DNA of 64,000 bases. Source: Mycolicibacterium stellerae. GTDB taxonomy: Bacteria; Actinomycetota; Actinomycetes; Mycobacteriales; Mycobacteriaceae. Within the stretch, counting starts at the first letter, position 1. Every line of letters starts with the position of its first letter. The stretch covers positions 1 through 64,000 of the forward strand of contig NZ_RARC01000038.1 of the NCBI RefSeq assembly GCF_003719305.1, written 5' to 3'. The translations under genes were made by a program, and so were the position numbers. Below the pieces are notes generated by a model that worked only from the letters and a program-made list of their open reading frames with translations, was not told the DNA's origin and did not search any database. Of this stretch, positions 52,384 to 62,324 are shown in pieces.

Positions 52384-53415
52384 ATGCCACGACGCGGTGA
52401 GCCGTTGCGCAAGCTCGGCTTCCTGACGATCGGACGGTTCGACGCGGCCGATCCAGGTCCCGGCATCGAGGAGACGCTTCAGGTCATCGAGCGCGCCGAG
52501 GCTCTCGGCTTCGACAGCGTTTGGCTTCGCGACCGTCATCTCCAGCCGGGGATCTCGTCACCGGTGGCGATCATGGCCGCAGCCAGCCAGCGGACCAGCC
52601 GCATCGAACTCGGCACCGCCGTCATTCCGCTGGGTTTGGAGAACCCCTTTCGGCTCGCAGAAGATCTGGCCACTGTCGACATCCTGTCCGGGGGTCGCGT
52701 CAACCCAGGCGTTTCGGTCGGCACCCCGATGCTCTACGAGCACTACAAGACGGCGCTGTATCCCGAAACCCATGAGCTGGAAAATTTCTCGAAGGAGCGG
52801 GTGCTGCGGCTGCTGCGTAATCTTCGCGGCGAGCCAGTCAGCGACTTCGCTGGGACTGTCGGCATCGAACAGTTCACCGACCGGATCCAGCCCCACTCAC
52901 CGGGTCTCGCCGACCGCGTCTGGTATGGCGGTGGCCTGGAGTCGGCTATCTGGGCGGCCGAACAGGGGATCAACTACCTGACCAGTTCTGTCGTCAGCAT
53001 CGATGGCACCGAATCGCGTGACTTCGCAACCATTCAGGGCGAGCAGATCGACGCCTTCAGAGCGCATCATCTCCATCCGGACCGGGCGCGGGTGTCGCAG
53101 GGTCTCGTGGTGATTCCCACCGACTCCGCGACCGACGATCAGATCCGCCGTTACCGCGACTACGCCGCGGGCCGCTTCGAGCGCACCAAGACACCGCAGG
53201 GCCCGCGCGGCATGCTGTTCTCTCCGGACTACGTCGGGCCATCTGACGAACTGGCCGATCGTCTTTTCGAGCATGCGGGCTTTCAGCGCGCCGACGAAAT
53301 GGCGATCGCGCTGCCCTTCACCTTCGGCCCCGACGACTACACGCAAATCATCGGCGACCTGGCCGACAAGCTCGGACCTAGACTCGGATGGGCACCGAAT
53401 TCTCAGCAGGGATGA
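52384..53415 (+). CDS. LLM-class flavin-dependent oxidoreductase
   Basis: A 343-residue luciferase-like monooxygenase with a TIM barrel: LGFLTIGRFD start, ALGFDSVWLRDRHLQPG, then RIELGTAVIPLGLENPFRLAEDLATVDILSGGR, which is characteristic. It uses FMN or F420; the substrate is unknown. ATG 52384 follows GGGCCGGTAG. The TfoX-like gene follows by nine bases. Confidence 0.85.
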   Translation: MPRRGEPLRKLGFLTIGRFDAADPGPGIEETLQVIERAEALGFDSVWLRDRHLQPGISSPVAIMAAASQRTSRIELGTAVIPLGLENPFRLAEDLATVDILSGGRVNPGVSVGTPMLYEHYKTALYPETHELENFSKERVLRLLRNLRGEPVSDFAGTVGIEQFTDRIQPHSPGLADRVWYGGGLESAIWAAEQGINYLTSSVVSIDGTESRDFATIQGEQIDAFRAHHLHPDRARVSQGLVVIPTDSATDDQIRRYRDYAAGRFERTKTPQGPRGMLFSPDYVGPSDELADRLFEHAGFQRADEMAIALPFTFGPDDYTQIIGDLADKLGPRLGWAPNSQQG

Positions 53416-53424
53416 GCAGCCCAC

Positions 53425-53757
53425 ATGGCATATGACGAAGAGCTCGCCAACCGCATCCGCGAACTCCTGGGCCCGCAGAAGGGCATCGAGGAGAAACGCA
53501 TGTTCGGCGGGCTGGCTTTTCTGATCAACGGCAACATGTCGGTGGCGGCCAGCGGCCGCGGCGGGCTGATGGTCCGGGTGCCGCCCGACGAGACGGAGAA
53601 GCTGCTCGCGCGCGACCACGTGGAACCGATGGTGATGGCCGGCCGGGAGACCCGCGGCTGGCTGCGGGTCTCCGTCGACGGCATCAGGACCAAACGGCAG
53701 CTGCAGCCCTGGGTTGCTCGCGGAGTCGACTACGCCAAATCACTGCCGCCGAAGTGA
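53425..53757 (+). CDS. TfoX N-terminal-domain protein
   Basis: A 110-residue single-domain protein resembling the N-terminal domain of TfoX/Sxy: EELANRIRELL, then EKRMFGGLAFLINGNMSVAAS and a C-terminal WVARGVDYAKSLP. In gammaproteobacteria TfoX controls competence; stand-alone domains in mycobacteria have no known function. Closely spaced with the neighbours on both sides. Confidence 0.8.
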   Translation: MAYDEELANRIRELLGPQKGIEEKRMFGGLAFLINGNMSVAASGRGGLMVRVPPDETEKLLARDHVEPMVMAGRETRGWLRVSVDGIRTKRQLQPWVARGVDYAKSLPPK

Positions 53758-53793
53758 CGTTTTCGTCTCCACCCGTCGGGTAAGCCACTGCCA

Positions 53794-54534
53794 ATGATCC
53801 GGATCGGGACCTCGGGGTGGTCCTACGACCACTGGACCGACGTGCTGTATCCGCAGGGGCTGCCTGCAGCTAAGCGGTTGGCCCACTATGTCGGTGCGTT
53901 CGACACCGTCGAACTCAACGCGAGCTTCTATCGCTGGCCGCGCGATTCCGCCTTCACGGGCTGGCGGCAGCGTCTGCCGGACGGCTTCACAATGTCGGTC
54001 AAGGCACATCGCGGGCTGACCCACTTCCGCAGGCTTAAGTCGCCGGAGCCGTGGGTCGAGCGGTTCGAGCGGTGCTGGAAGGCGCTCGGCCCACGCGCGG
54101 AAGCACTGCTGGTCCAACTGCATCCCGCCATGGAACGTGACGACGCGCGGCTCGACCACTTCCTTGGCGTGATGCCGCCGTCGATTCCCGTGGCGCTGGA
54201 GCTGCGGCATCCTTCGTGGAACGACCCTGCGGTGTTCTCGATGCTGGAGCGACACGGGGCCGCTTACGTCGTGATGAGCGGCGCCGGGATGGTCTGCGTA
54301 CCGCGGGCGACCGGCAACCTTGTCTACCTCCGTATGCACGGACCCGAGCCGGCCTCGCTCTACACGGGCTCGTATTCCGACGAGGAGTTGCGTCACTGGG
54401 CCGACCGTCTGATGGCGTGGCGGCAGGAGGGCAAGCGGGTGGACGTGTACTTCAACAACGATCTCGGCGGGCACGCGGTGCGCAACGCTCGCAGGCTCAG
54501 GGAGTTTGTGACCCCGGTTGATCCGTCGAAATGA
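53794..54534 (+). CDS. DUF72 (YecE-like) family protein
   Basis: A 246-residue DUF72 TIM-barrel protein: IRIGTSGWSYDHW at the start, FDTVELNASFYRWP, FTMSVKAHRGLTH, and VYFNNDLGGHAVRNA near the end. The family is structurally like xylose-isomerase-type barrels but has no assigned reaction. ATG 53794. Confidence 0.85.
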   Translation: MIRIGTSGWSYDHWTDVLYPQGLPAAKRLAHYVGAFDTVELNASFYRWPRDSAFTGWRQRLPDGFTMSVKAHRGLTHFRRLKSPEPWVERFERCWKALGPRAEALLVQLHPAMERDDARLDHFLGVMPPSIPVALELRHPSWNDPAVFSMLERHGAAYVVMSGAGMVCVPRATGNLVYLRMHGPEPASLYTGSYSDEELRHWADRLMAWRQEGKRVDVYFNNDLGGHAVRNARRLREFVTPVDPSK

Positions 54535-54558
54535 GGCTCCGGCACGCTGTTGACCGCA

Positions 54559-55146
54559 ATGCGTGCCATCACTTTGATCTCGACGACACTTTGGGCCGTC
54601 ACGGGCTGCTCGGGTCCAACGGTGGTCAATACCGACGAGCCGAGGCCGACGGATCCAGCCGATACCGTCGCGACGCCAGAACTGCCGCCCGTTAACAACA
54701 CCCACCTGGCCAACGCCTTCGACTATGTGGCGCATCCGAACGACCAAGCCGCCTACTACTTCACCACGCCCAGCGGCCGCTGGCAGTGCGCGATCCTGCC
54801 GCGCGTCATGGCGGGCTGTCAGTCCGCGCGAGGCGCCCTTGGCATTGCGGACGCGCCGGACACGGTTCCCGACGGGGCGGGCGGCGAGGCCACGCCGAAC
54901 GCGATCGTCATCGAGCCTGCGGGCGACAGCCATTTCGCGGTGTTGGACCAACCCGGGTTCACGATGGTGGGTGGTCCGGCGAATGATCTGCCGTTCAACC
55001 GGACACTGATCGTTGCGCGATTCCGGTGCAACGTTCAAGAAGAAACCGGGGTGTCCTGCCTCAGCGAGGAAAGCGGTAAGGGCTTCACGTTCAGCGCGGA
55101 CGGATACCTGCCGCAGTACACAGAAGTACCGGTCGACGCGCCCTAG
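54559..55146 (+). CDS. Hypothetical lipoprotein
   Basis: A 195-residue lipoprotein: signal RAITLISTTLWAVTGC with the lipobox Cys near residue 17, an Asp/Pro/Thr-rich linker, then a globular domain with four Cys (WQCAIL, AGCQSA, FRCNV, VSCLS) that probably form two disulfides. PSGRWQCAIL is a pattern seen in mycobacterial secreted proteins of unknown function. ATG 54559 is preferred to TTG 54550. Confidence 0.7.
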   Translation: MRAITLISTTLWAVTGCSGPTVVNTDEPRPTDPADTVATPELPPVNNTHLANAFDYVAHPNDQAAYYFTTPSGRWQCAILPRVMAGCQSARGALGIADAPDTVPDGAGGEATPNAIVIEPAGDSHFAVLDQPGFTMVGGPANDLPFNRTLIVARFRCNVQEETGVSCLSEESGKGFTFSADGYLPQYTEVPVDAP

Positions 55147-55161
55147 CGTCGGCGTGTCCGT

Positions 55162-56628
55162 TCACTCGAGGTTGGCGGTGCCGTCGGCGTGGACCTGCAC
55201 CTTCGCCCCCGCGATGTCCTCGCGTACCGTCGCATCCGCTTCCGCGGCATCGGTGATCACGGCGAGCGTTCGCGAGTCCTCCGGCGTGCGCACCGCCACG
55301 AAGGCTTTCTCCGCGGAACCGTCGCGGTCGAACGGCGTCGTCCATGCCTCGACAGTGCCGACCCCGGCCCACTCCACCTCGGCCTTTCTGGTCGGTTCGG
55401 CGTCGACAGCGGATTGCACGTCTTGCCAACGGAATTCGTGCTCAGGAGGTGTCGTTCCGTACACCCCGAAACTGTGCTTGGTGAGCCAACCGCCGTTGGC
55501 GGAGATCAGGCCACGCTCACCGGGGTTGGCGATCAACCGTTCGGCCATCGTGGCGATCGAATGCGTGACGTAGTTGTTCCACGGGCCGCCGGCGAAGGTG
55601 AGGCCACCGGTCACCGTAAGCGGCCGCGGGTCGCCGACAAGGCCCAGCTCAGTGGCTGCCACCTGGACCGCCGAAGGAAAGCAGGAGTAGAGGTCGACGT
55701 GGTCGATGTCGCCGAGGCCGACACCGGCGAGCTCGAGCACCCGCCGGCCCGCGATCCTGATTGCGGGTGACCGGTGCAGCTGCAGGCGTTCACCGATCGC
55801 GTACGTGTCGTGCGCGTCTGTGCCCGCGTACGGGAAAACCCAACGCTCCGTGGGGATCTGCAGATCAGCAGCCTTCTCGGCCGAGGCCAGGATGATGGCC
55901 GCGCCCTGATCGACCATGTTGTTGGAGTTCATCAGCTTGGGGTAAGGCCAGCTGACCATCCGGTTGTCGGCGCTCGGTTGCCAGATCTCCTCGGCCGACA
56001 GCGCTTTTCGGCTCCATGCGTACGGGTTGTCAGCCGCGACCGCGCTGAACTGCGACCACAGTTCGCCGATGCGCCTGCGGTGCGCGTCCGACGACTCCCC
56101 CGCCTCGATCCGCAACGCCTGCTCGAACATGGCATAGAAATACGGGGCGCGGTCGAGTTTGATTCTGATCTCCGCAGGCCCGATGAGCGGCTCCCCTTCG
56201 TTAGCGCCGTCTGCGTACGGCACGGAATCGCCTTCGCTCGTCCAGTCCGGCTTGACCCCTCGGTTGCGCAATCGCGTTCGGGTGCGGAAGGTTTCGGCGC
56301 CCGCGATCACGACGAGGTCGGCCCGTCCTTCCTGGATGTCCAGGCAGGCCTGGTTGACCAGCGTCTGTGGCACATTGCCGCCGACGCCGGTGTACCGGGT
56401 GGCCGCATCGTCGGCCCGGATGCGCTGTGCGAGCAGCCTGCCGGGGTCGCGGTAGCGCCACGACAGGATGTTCACGACCCGTATCGAGTCGACGGCTCCC
56501 AACACCTTTGGCTCTGCTGCCGACCGGGCCGCCGCGGCCATCAGGTCGATCGGTTCGACGGTGGCGTCCTCGTCGCGCTGGTTGACCTGTCCGAAGCCGA
56601 TCAGCACCGGCGTCCTGGGTGATGTCAT
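55162..56628 (-). CDS. Thiolase-superfamily acetyl-CoA acetyltransferase-like protein
   Basis: A 488-residue thiolase-fold protein. The nucleophile Cys95 lies in LVNQACLDIQEG; the later HxxF- and GG-containing segments are DLYSCFPSAVQ and TGGLTFAGGPWNNYV. It is longer than biosynthetic thiolases (~390) because of a C-terminal ~90-residue OB-like domain. This subgroup is common in mycobacteria, often beside CoA-transferases and hydratases, and probably works in degradation of an unusual acyl-CoA. Its ATG overlaps the upstream CoA-transferase stop (ATGA, 56625-56628). Confidence 0.82.
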   Translation of the reverse strand: MTSPRTPVLIGFGQVNQRDEDATVEPIDLMAAAARSAAEPKVLGAVDSIRVVNILSWRYRDPGRLLAQRIRADDAATRYTGVGGNVPQTLVNQACLDIQEGRADLVVIAGAETFRTRTRLRNRGVKPDWTSEGDSVPYADGANEGEPLIGPAEIRIKLDRAPYFYAMFEQALRIEAGESSDAHRRRIGELWSQFSAVAADNPYAWSRKALSAEEIWQPSADNRMVSWPYPKLMNSNNMVDQGAAIILASAEKAADLQIPTERWVFPYAGTDAHDTYAIGERLQLHRSPAIRIAGRRVLELAGVGLGDIDHVDLYSCFPSAVQVAATELGLVGDPRPLTVTGGLTFAGGPWNNYVTHSIATMAERLIANPGERGLISANGGWLTKHSFGVYGTTPPEHEFRWQDVQSAVDAEPTRKAEVEWAGVGTVEAWTTPFDRDGSAEKAFVAVRTPEDSRTLAVITDAAEADATVREDIAGAKVQVHADGTANLE

Positions 56629-59024
56629 GACTGGGTCCTTGGTGCGTTGGAGGTGAACAGGACTCCGTCGGCGATCAGCCGGTCGATCTCCTCGGTGTCG
56701 AGGGAGAGCAGCTTCTGACAGATCTCGCGGGTGTGTTCGCCGGGCATCGGGGCCGGCCGCAGTTCAGCACGCGGGATGTGTGCGAACCGCGCAGGCCCCG
56801 TCTCCGTCGGCATCGGATCGTCGAACAGCGGATGCACCATATCGGTCAGCAACTTCCGGTGCACGAGTACGGGATCGGTCAGCACGTCGGCGGCACGGTT
56901 CATCGGTGCGGCGGGTACACCGGCGCGTTGAAGCACATCTGCGATGGCGCCCTTGTCCATTCGGGACGTCCACGCCGACACCGCATCCACCAGGTCGCCG
57001 CGGTCGTCGGGCAGCGTCGATGCACCCATCGCGGCGGCCAGCGCCAGCCGATCCGCGGCGGTGCGCAGCGAGATCACACACCATTCGTCCTCCCCCGCGC
57101 ATGCGTACACGCCATGCACGGCGGTGTCGTCGCCGACCGGCAGTTCCGCGGTTCGGGCGGCATCGGTCGCGTAGTGTGCGGCGAGTACGTTGACGGCGGC
57201 CTCGGCTTGCGAGATGTGAACGTGTGCACCGGTTCCGGCCTGCTCACGGCCGATCAGCGACGCCAGAGCCGCGATCGCGGTGATCCGCGCGACGACGTGG
57301 TCGGGGAAGATCGTCGTGGCGTCGTAGAAGTCCTGGTCGTCTTCGGCGGTCCACAACTTGGTGATTCCGGTCGTTGCCCTGACCAGAGGGCCGTAACCCA
57401 TACGGGCGCTCCACGGCCCTGACGCGCCGAACGCGCTGCTTTCCGCCAGCACAATCCGAGGATTCAGCTCGCACAGCTTCTCATACGGAAAACCAAGGGC
57501 GGCAAGCGTTCCAGGCTTGAAGTTGGCGAAGACCGCGTCGGCGTCCGCCACCAGCCGGGAAAAGATGGCGGCGCCTTCGCTGCTGCGCAGGTCCAGCCCG
57601 AGGCCGTACTCGTTGCGGTGAGTCAGCGCCCACGACCGACTCATCACCTGCCCCGGTGCGGTTTGACGCAGCCCGTCCGGATAGGCGGCGCTCTCGATCT
57701 TGATCACCTCGGCGCCGAGGTCTGCGAAGAGGCGCCCGAGCTCGCCGCCCGCGACGATCACACCGAGGTCGAGAACCCGCATGCCGTCGAACGACCGATT
57801 CACGCTCGCGGAGTCTGACACCGGGGGCCGCTCGGCCCGCGGTGTGCGCCAGCTGACCTCGTCGTGGCCCACCGAGGGCGCCGGCCGTGCATAGCCCCTG
57901 TGCGACCCGTCGACGACGAACGGGCCGACCGGAACCATGACGTCGACGCCATCGGCGATGGCGGCGGTGGTGAGCGCGCCGACCGCCCGAAAGTGCTCGG
58001 AGGTAAGGGTTTCTGCGGGGCTGAGCACCGCGGCGATCGGAACGCCACGGGACTGCCCCGCCGTCACCAGCTCGTCCATCGTCTGCGTGGCGAACAGGTC
58101 GGCGATCAGCTTGTTGATTTCCCGCGATGCGCCGTACCTCCCTGCGATCGTGTCGAATTTCGGATCGGCGAACTGTTCGGGTTCGCCGAGCCACGACCGC
58201 ATGCCGCGCCACTGCCGCGCCGAGAGCAGACAAACCCTGACGTGTCCGTCGCGACAGGCGAATATCGGATAGATCTGCTGGTTGCGCGGTCTGCCCCGCC
58301 ACAGCTGGCTGGACCTTTTCTGCCCGACGGCCGCCTGCCCCTCGGATCCGAACGGCGGATCCAGTGACTGCACGACCGCCTCGAGACGGCAGAAGTCGAC
58401 GTAATCGCCTGTGCCGTAGCGCAGCCGGTGGAAATAGGCGACCAACGCCGCCCACGCCGCCTGTACCGCGGCGGTGGCCGAGGCTAGGCCGTTTGGCGGC
58501 AGCACCGGACGTCCGGTCGTCGGCCCGGAACGCGACAGCGCCGTGGACAGGGCATAGAACACCGGGTCGGTGGCGCACCAAGACGCCCTTGGCCCGTCGA
58601 CACCGAAGTCGGTGACCGTCATCGCCACCAGATGCGGATATCGGCGAAACAACTCCGCACACGATGTGCCGAACGCCGCCGCGCGGCCGGGGTTGCCGTT
58701 GTCGACCACGATGTCGGCGTCCGCCACCAGGTCGAAGAAGCGATCACGATCGGGTGGGTCGTCGGGGTCGAGCACGCAACCGCGCTTGTTGGCGTTGTTC
58801 AACGCGAACGGAACGCTGGCGCCTGCCACGCTTGGCGGCTGCGTGCGGCCCGCGTTCCCGCGGGGCGGTTCGACCTTCAGGACGTCGGCGCCGAGGTCGG
58901 CGAAAGGCCGGGTCACCGCGTCGGCGTCGCCGTCACACAGATCGAGCACCCGCAATTCCGCCAGCAGCACGCCCGTCAGGTTAATGCCAGGTGCTGCGGG
59001 CACCGCCAGCCGTACCTCACCCAC
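56625..59024 (-). CDS. Two-domain CaiB/BaiF (class III) CoA-transferase
   Basis: A 799-residue fusion of two class III CoA-transferase units (~15-400 and ~410-790). Each has the N-terminal signature (VLDLCDG...RPFADLGADVLKVEPP; VLDLGVIVAGGELGRLFADLGAEVIKIES) and the late R-type motif. At the place of the Frc catalytic Asp, both repeats show Glu (CRLEAV; SQAEAA), as some family members do. It moves CoA between acids and probably activates the substrate that the co-translated thiolase later cleaves. GTG 59024 lies only 33 bases from the divergent phosphoketolase ATG, so a later start is possible. Confidence 0.83.
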   Translation of the reverse strand: MGEVRLAVPAAPGINLTGVLLAELRVLDLCDGDADAVTRPFADLGADVLKVEPPRGNAGRTQPPSVAGASVPFALNNANKRGCVLDPDDPPDRDRFFDLVADADIVVDNGNPGRAAAFGTSCAELFRRYPHLVAMTVTDFGVDGPRASWCATDPVFYALSTALSRSGPTTGRPVLPPNGLASATAAVQAAWAALVAYFHRLRYGTGDYVDFCRLEAVVQSLDPPFGSEGQAAVGQKRSSQLWRGRPRNQQIYPIFACRDGHVRVCLLSARQWRGMRSWLGEPEQFADPKFDTIAGRYGASREINKLIADLFATQTMDELVTAGQSRGVPIAAVLSPAETLTSEHFRAVGALTTAAIADGVDVMVPVGPFVVDGSHRGYARPAPSVGHDEVSWRTPRAERPPVSDSASVNRSFDGMRVLDLGVIVAGGELGRLFADLGAEVIKIESAAYPDGLRQTAPGQVMSRSWALTHRNEYGLGLDLRSSEGAAIFSRLVADADAVFANFKPGTLAALGFPYEKLCELNPRIVLAESSAFGASGPWSARMGYGPLVRATTGITKLWTAEDDQDFYDATTIFPDHVVARITAIAALASLIGREQAGTGAHVHISQAEAAVNVLAAHYATDAARTAELPVGDDTAVHGVYACAGEDEWCVISLRTAADRLALAAAMGASTLPDDRGDLVDAVSAWTSRMDKGAIADVLQRAGVPAAPMNRAADVLTDPVLVHRKLLTDMVHPLFDDPMPTETGPARFAHIPRAELRPAPMPGEHTREICQKLLSLDTEEIDRLIADGVLFTSNAPRTQS

Positions 59025-59057
59025 CCATTGTTCATCCGCAGCGACGATTATGGGGGC

Positions 59058-61511
59058 ATGAGCACAGACGCCCTCTCGCCATCGGCAGATCTCTCCGACG
59101 AGGCCCTCCGGCAGATCGACGGGTGGTGGCGGGCCGCCAACTATCTGTCGGTGAGCCAGATATACCTGCTCGACAACCCGCTGTTGCGCAGGCCACTGGC
59201 GCGTGACGACATCAAGCCGCGGCTACTCGGGCACTGGGGCACGACGCCGGGGTTGAACTTCATCTACGCGCATTTGAACCACGCAATCAACCAGCGCGGC
59301 ACGTCGATCATCTATCTCACGGGTCCCGGCCACGGCGGACCGGGTCTGGTCGCCAACGCCTATCTGGACGGCACCTACAGCGAGATCTATTCGGACATCA
59401 CCCGAGACCACGAAGGGCTGCGCAGGCTTTGTCGGCAGTTCTCGTTCCCCGGCGGCATTCCGTCGCACGTTGCGCCGGAAACTCCGGGGTCGATCCACGA
59501 GGGCGGCGAGCTCGGATACGTGCTCTCGCATGCGTACGGCGCGGCTTTCGACAATCCCGATCTCGTTGTGGTTGCCGTGGTCGGCGATGGCGAGGCGGAG
59601 ACAGGGGCGCTGGCCACCAGCTGGCATTCCAACAAGTTCACGCATCCCGTCAACGACGGGGTGGTCCTGCCGATCCTCCATCTCAATGGCTACAAGATCG
59701 CCAACCCCACTGTGCTGGATCGGATTTCGCAGGACGAGCTGCGCAGCCTGATGGTCGGCTACGGCCACAGCCCGTATTTCTTCGAAGTCGCCGAGCACGA
59801 CGATGCCGCAGATGCACATCGGCGGTTCTCGGCCCTCATCGATCTGGTGCTCGGCGAAATCGCTGAGATAAAAGCCGCTGCCGCGGCCGGCGACGAGCGA
59901 CGACCCCGATGGCCCATGATCGTTTACCGCACGCCAAAGGGTTGGACCGGCCCGGACTACATCGACGGTAAGAAGACAACGGGGTCGTGGCGCGCCCACC
60001 AGGTCCCGCTCGCCAGCGCCCGCGATACCCCCGAACACATGCAGGTGCTCGCCGACTGGCTGATGTCCTACCGCGCCGACGAATTGTTCGACGCAGACGG
60101 AAAACTCGACCCGGAGATCGCGGCGCTGGCGCCGCAGGGCCAGCTGCGGATGAGTGACAACCCCCACGCCAACGGCGGCTTGTTGCTCAAAGATCTACGG
60201 CTGCCCGACTTCCGGCCCTTCGGCGTCGACGTGCCCGCGCCGGGTGCGTCGACCGCCGAGGCGACGCGGGTGCTCGGGACGTGGCTCACCGAGGTGATCC
60301 GGCTCAACCCCGGCAACTTCCGCATCTTCGGGCCTGATGAGACCGCGTCAAACCGGCTGCAGGCGGTGTTCGACGTGACCGACAAACAGTGGAACGCCGA
60401 GTTCTTCGGCCCAGAAGTGGACGAGCACCTGGCCCGTACGGGCCGTGTGATGGAGATGCTCTCCGAACACCAGTGCCAAGGCTGGCTGGAGGGTTACCTG
60501 CTGACCGGCAGGCACGGCCTGTTCAACTGCTACGAGGCCTTCATCCACATCATCGACTCAATGTTCAACCAGCACGCCAAGTGGCTCAAGGTCACCAACG
60601 GCATCCCGTGGCGGCGTCCGATAGCGAGCCTGAATTACCTGTTGTCAAGCCATGTCTGGCGTCAGGACCACAACGGCTTCAGCCACCAGGATCCCGGCTT
60701 TATCGACCACGTGGTCAACAAGAGTGCCGCCGTCGTGCGCGTCTACCTCCCGCCAGACGCCAACACATTGCTTTCCACATACGACCATTGCCTGAGGTCG
60801 CGCCAATATGTCAACGTCGTCGTCGCGGGTAAGCAACCGCACCCGAACTTCCTCACCATGGACGAGGCGATCGCGCACTGCACGCGCGGCCTCGGGATCT
60901 GGGAGTGGGCGGGCAACGAGACGCTCGGCGAGGATCCCGACGTGGTCATTGCGGCGGCGGGCGATGTTCCCACCCTGGAGGCACTCGCGGCCGTCGACCT
61001 GTTGCGCCAGCACCTGCCGGACTTGTTGGTGAGGTTCGTCAACGTGGTGGACCTGATGCGCCTTCAGGACGACACCGAGCATCCGCACGGTTTGTCCGGC
61101 CGCGCATTCGACATGATTTTCACGTCGGATAAGCCAGTGATCTTCGCCTATCACGGTTACCCGTGGCTGATCCACCGGCTCACGTATCGCCGTACGGATG
61201 CCGGCAGGATCCACGTTCGCGGATACAAGGAGGAGGGCACCACGACCACCCCGTTCGACATGGTGATGCTCAACGACCTCGACCGCTATCACCTCGTCAT
61301 CGATGTCATCGACCGCGTGCCGTTCTTGCAGTCCACCTGCGCGACGCTGCGTCAGCAGATGGTCGACAAGCGACTCGCCGCTCGGGAGTACACCCGCGAG
61401 CACGGCGACGACATCCCTGAGGTGCGTGACTGGGTATGGTCGGGCGCGCTCGGAGCGAACGTGGACGCGACCCTCGATGCCGCCGCGGCGACCGGCGGTG
61501 ACAACGAGTAG
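59058..61511 (+). CDS. xfp: Xylulose-5-phosphate/fructose-6-phosphate phosphoketolase
   Basis: An 817-residue ThDP enzyme that cleaves xylulose 5-phosphate or fructose 6-phosphate with phosphate to acetyl phosphate plus an aldose phosphate. Family marks are WWRAANYLSVSQIYLLDNPLL, the GHWGTTPGLNF loop, the ThDP motif GDGEAETGALATSWHSNKF near 177 and HQDPGFIDHV. Length is normal. The acetyl phosphate would feed acetate kinase/Pta, which are not in this window. ATG 59058. Confidence 0.93.
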   Translation: MSTDALSPSADLSDEALRQIDGWWRAANYLSVSQIYLLDNPLLRRPLARDDIKPRLLGHWGTTPGLNFIYAHLNHAINQRGTSIIYLTGPGHGGPGLVANAYLDGTYSEIYSDITRDHEGLRRLCRQFSFPGGIPSHVAPETPGSIHEGGELGYVLSHAYGAAFDNPDLVVVAVVGDGEAETGALATSWHSNKFTHPVNDGVVLPILHLNGYKIANPTVLDRISQDELRSLMVGYGHSPYFFEVAEHDDAADAHRRFSALIDLVLGEIAEIKAAAAAGDERRPRWPMIVYRTPKGWTGPDYIDGKKTTGSWRAHQVPLASARDTPEHMQVLADWLMSYRADELFDADGKLDPEIAALAPQGQLRMSDNPHANGGLLLKDLRLPDFRPFGVDVPAPGASTAEATRVLGTWLTEVIRLNPGNFRIFGPDETASNRLQAVFDVTDKQWNAEFFGPEVDEHLARTGRVMEMLSEHQCQGWLEGYLLTGRHGLFNCYEAFIHIIDSMFNQHAKWLKVTNGIPWRRPIASLNYLLSSHVWRQDHNGFSHQDPGFIDHVVNKSAAVVRVYLPPDANTLLSTYDHCLRSRQYVNVVVAGKQPHPNFLTMDEAIAHCTRGLGIWEWAGNETLGEDPDVVIAAAGDVPTLEALAAVDLLRQHLPDLLVRFVNVVDLMRLQDDTEHPHGLSGRAFDMIFTSDKPVIFAYHGYPWLIHRLTYRRTDAGRIHVRGYKEEGTTTTPFDMVMLNDLDRYHLVIDVIDRVPFLQSTCATLRQQMVDKRLAAREYTREHGDDIPEVRDWVWSGALGANVDATLDAAAATGGDNE

Positions 61512-61556
61512 GCGTCGACCTCGGCAAATGGCCTGCGCGGGTAGACTGGGTAGGTT

Positions 61557-62324
61557 ATGTGTGACACGCCGGCCCAGCACGCTTCCGCCGCGCACCCGTC
61601 GGTGCTTCAGTTGGCCGCGTTACACCATTTCCGCACGTACATAGATATCGCAGTGGTTGTGGTGGTGTTGGCGATCACCAACCTCGTCGCCCACTTCACG
61701 ACCCCGTGGGCCAGTATCGCCACCGTGCCCGCGGCGGCCGTCGGCCTCTTGGTACTGGTGCGGTCGCGTGGCCTTGGCTGGTCTGAGCTCGGGCTGAGCC
61801 GCGAGCACTGGAAGGCAGGCGCCGGCTATGCGTTGGCTGCGGTGGCCGTCGTGACCACCGTCGTCGTGATCGGGGCGTTACTGCCGTGGACCAGGCCGAT
61901 GTTCATGAACAACAACTACGCCACGGTGTCGGGTGCGCTGATCGCGTCGATGATCATCATCCCGCTGCAAACGGTGATTCCCGAGGAGCTGGCGTTTCGC
62001 GGTGTGCTGCACGGCGCGCTGAACCGCGCATGGGGATTCCGAGGCGTCGCGGCGGCAGGATCACTGCTGTTCGGCCTCTGGCATATCGCCACCTCGTTTG
62101 GCCTGACCAGCAGCAATGTCGGATTCACCCGGATCTTCGGCGGTGGCATGGTCGGCACTATGGCCGGTGTGGTGCTGGCGGTGGCGGCCACCGCGGTCGC
62201 CGGGTTCGTCTTCACCTGGCTACGCCGCCGCAGCGGCAGCCTGATCGCGCCGATCGCGCTGCACTGGTCCCTGAATGGAATGGGCGCACTCGCGGCCGCC
62301 ATGGTGTTCCACCTGTCAACCTGA
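61557..62324 (+). CDS. CPBP-family intramembrane glutamic endopeptidase
   Basis: A 255-residue membrane protein with about seven helices of the CAAX-protease/bacteriocin-processing (CPBP) family. Motif 1 is EELAFRG (Glu-Glu-x3-Arg, ~143-149), motif 2 FGLWHI, and motif 3 HWSLN. The target is unknown in mycobacteria. ATG 61557. It overlaps the convergent CGNR gene by nine bases. Confidence 0.85.
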   Translation: MCDTPAQHASAAHPSVLQLAALHHFRTYIDIAVVVVVLAITNLVAHFTTPWASIATVPAAAVGLLVLVRSRGLGWSELGLSREHWKAGAGYALAAVAVVTTVVVIGALLPWTRPMFMNNNYATVSGALIASMIIIPLQTVIPEELAFRGVLHGALNRAWGFRGVAAAGSLLFGLWHIATSFGLTSSNVGFTRIFGGGMVGTMAGVVLAVAATAVAGFVFTWLRRRSGSLIAPIALHWSLNGMGALAAAMVFHLST

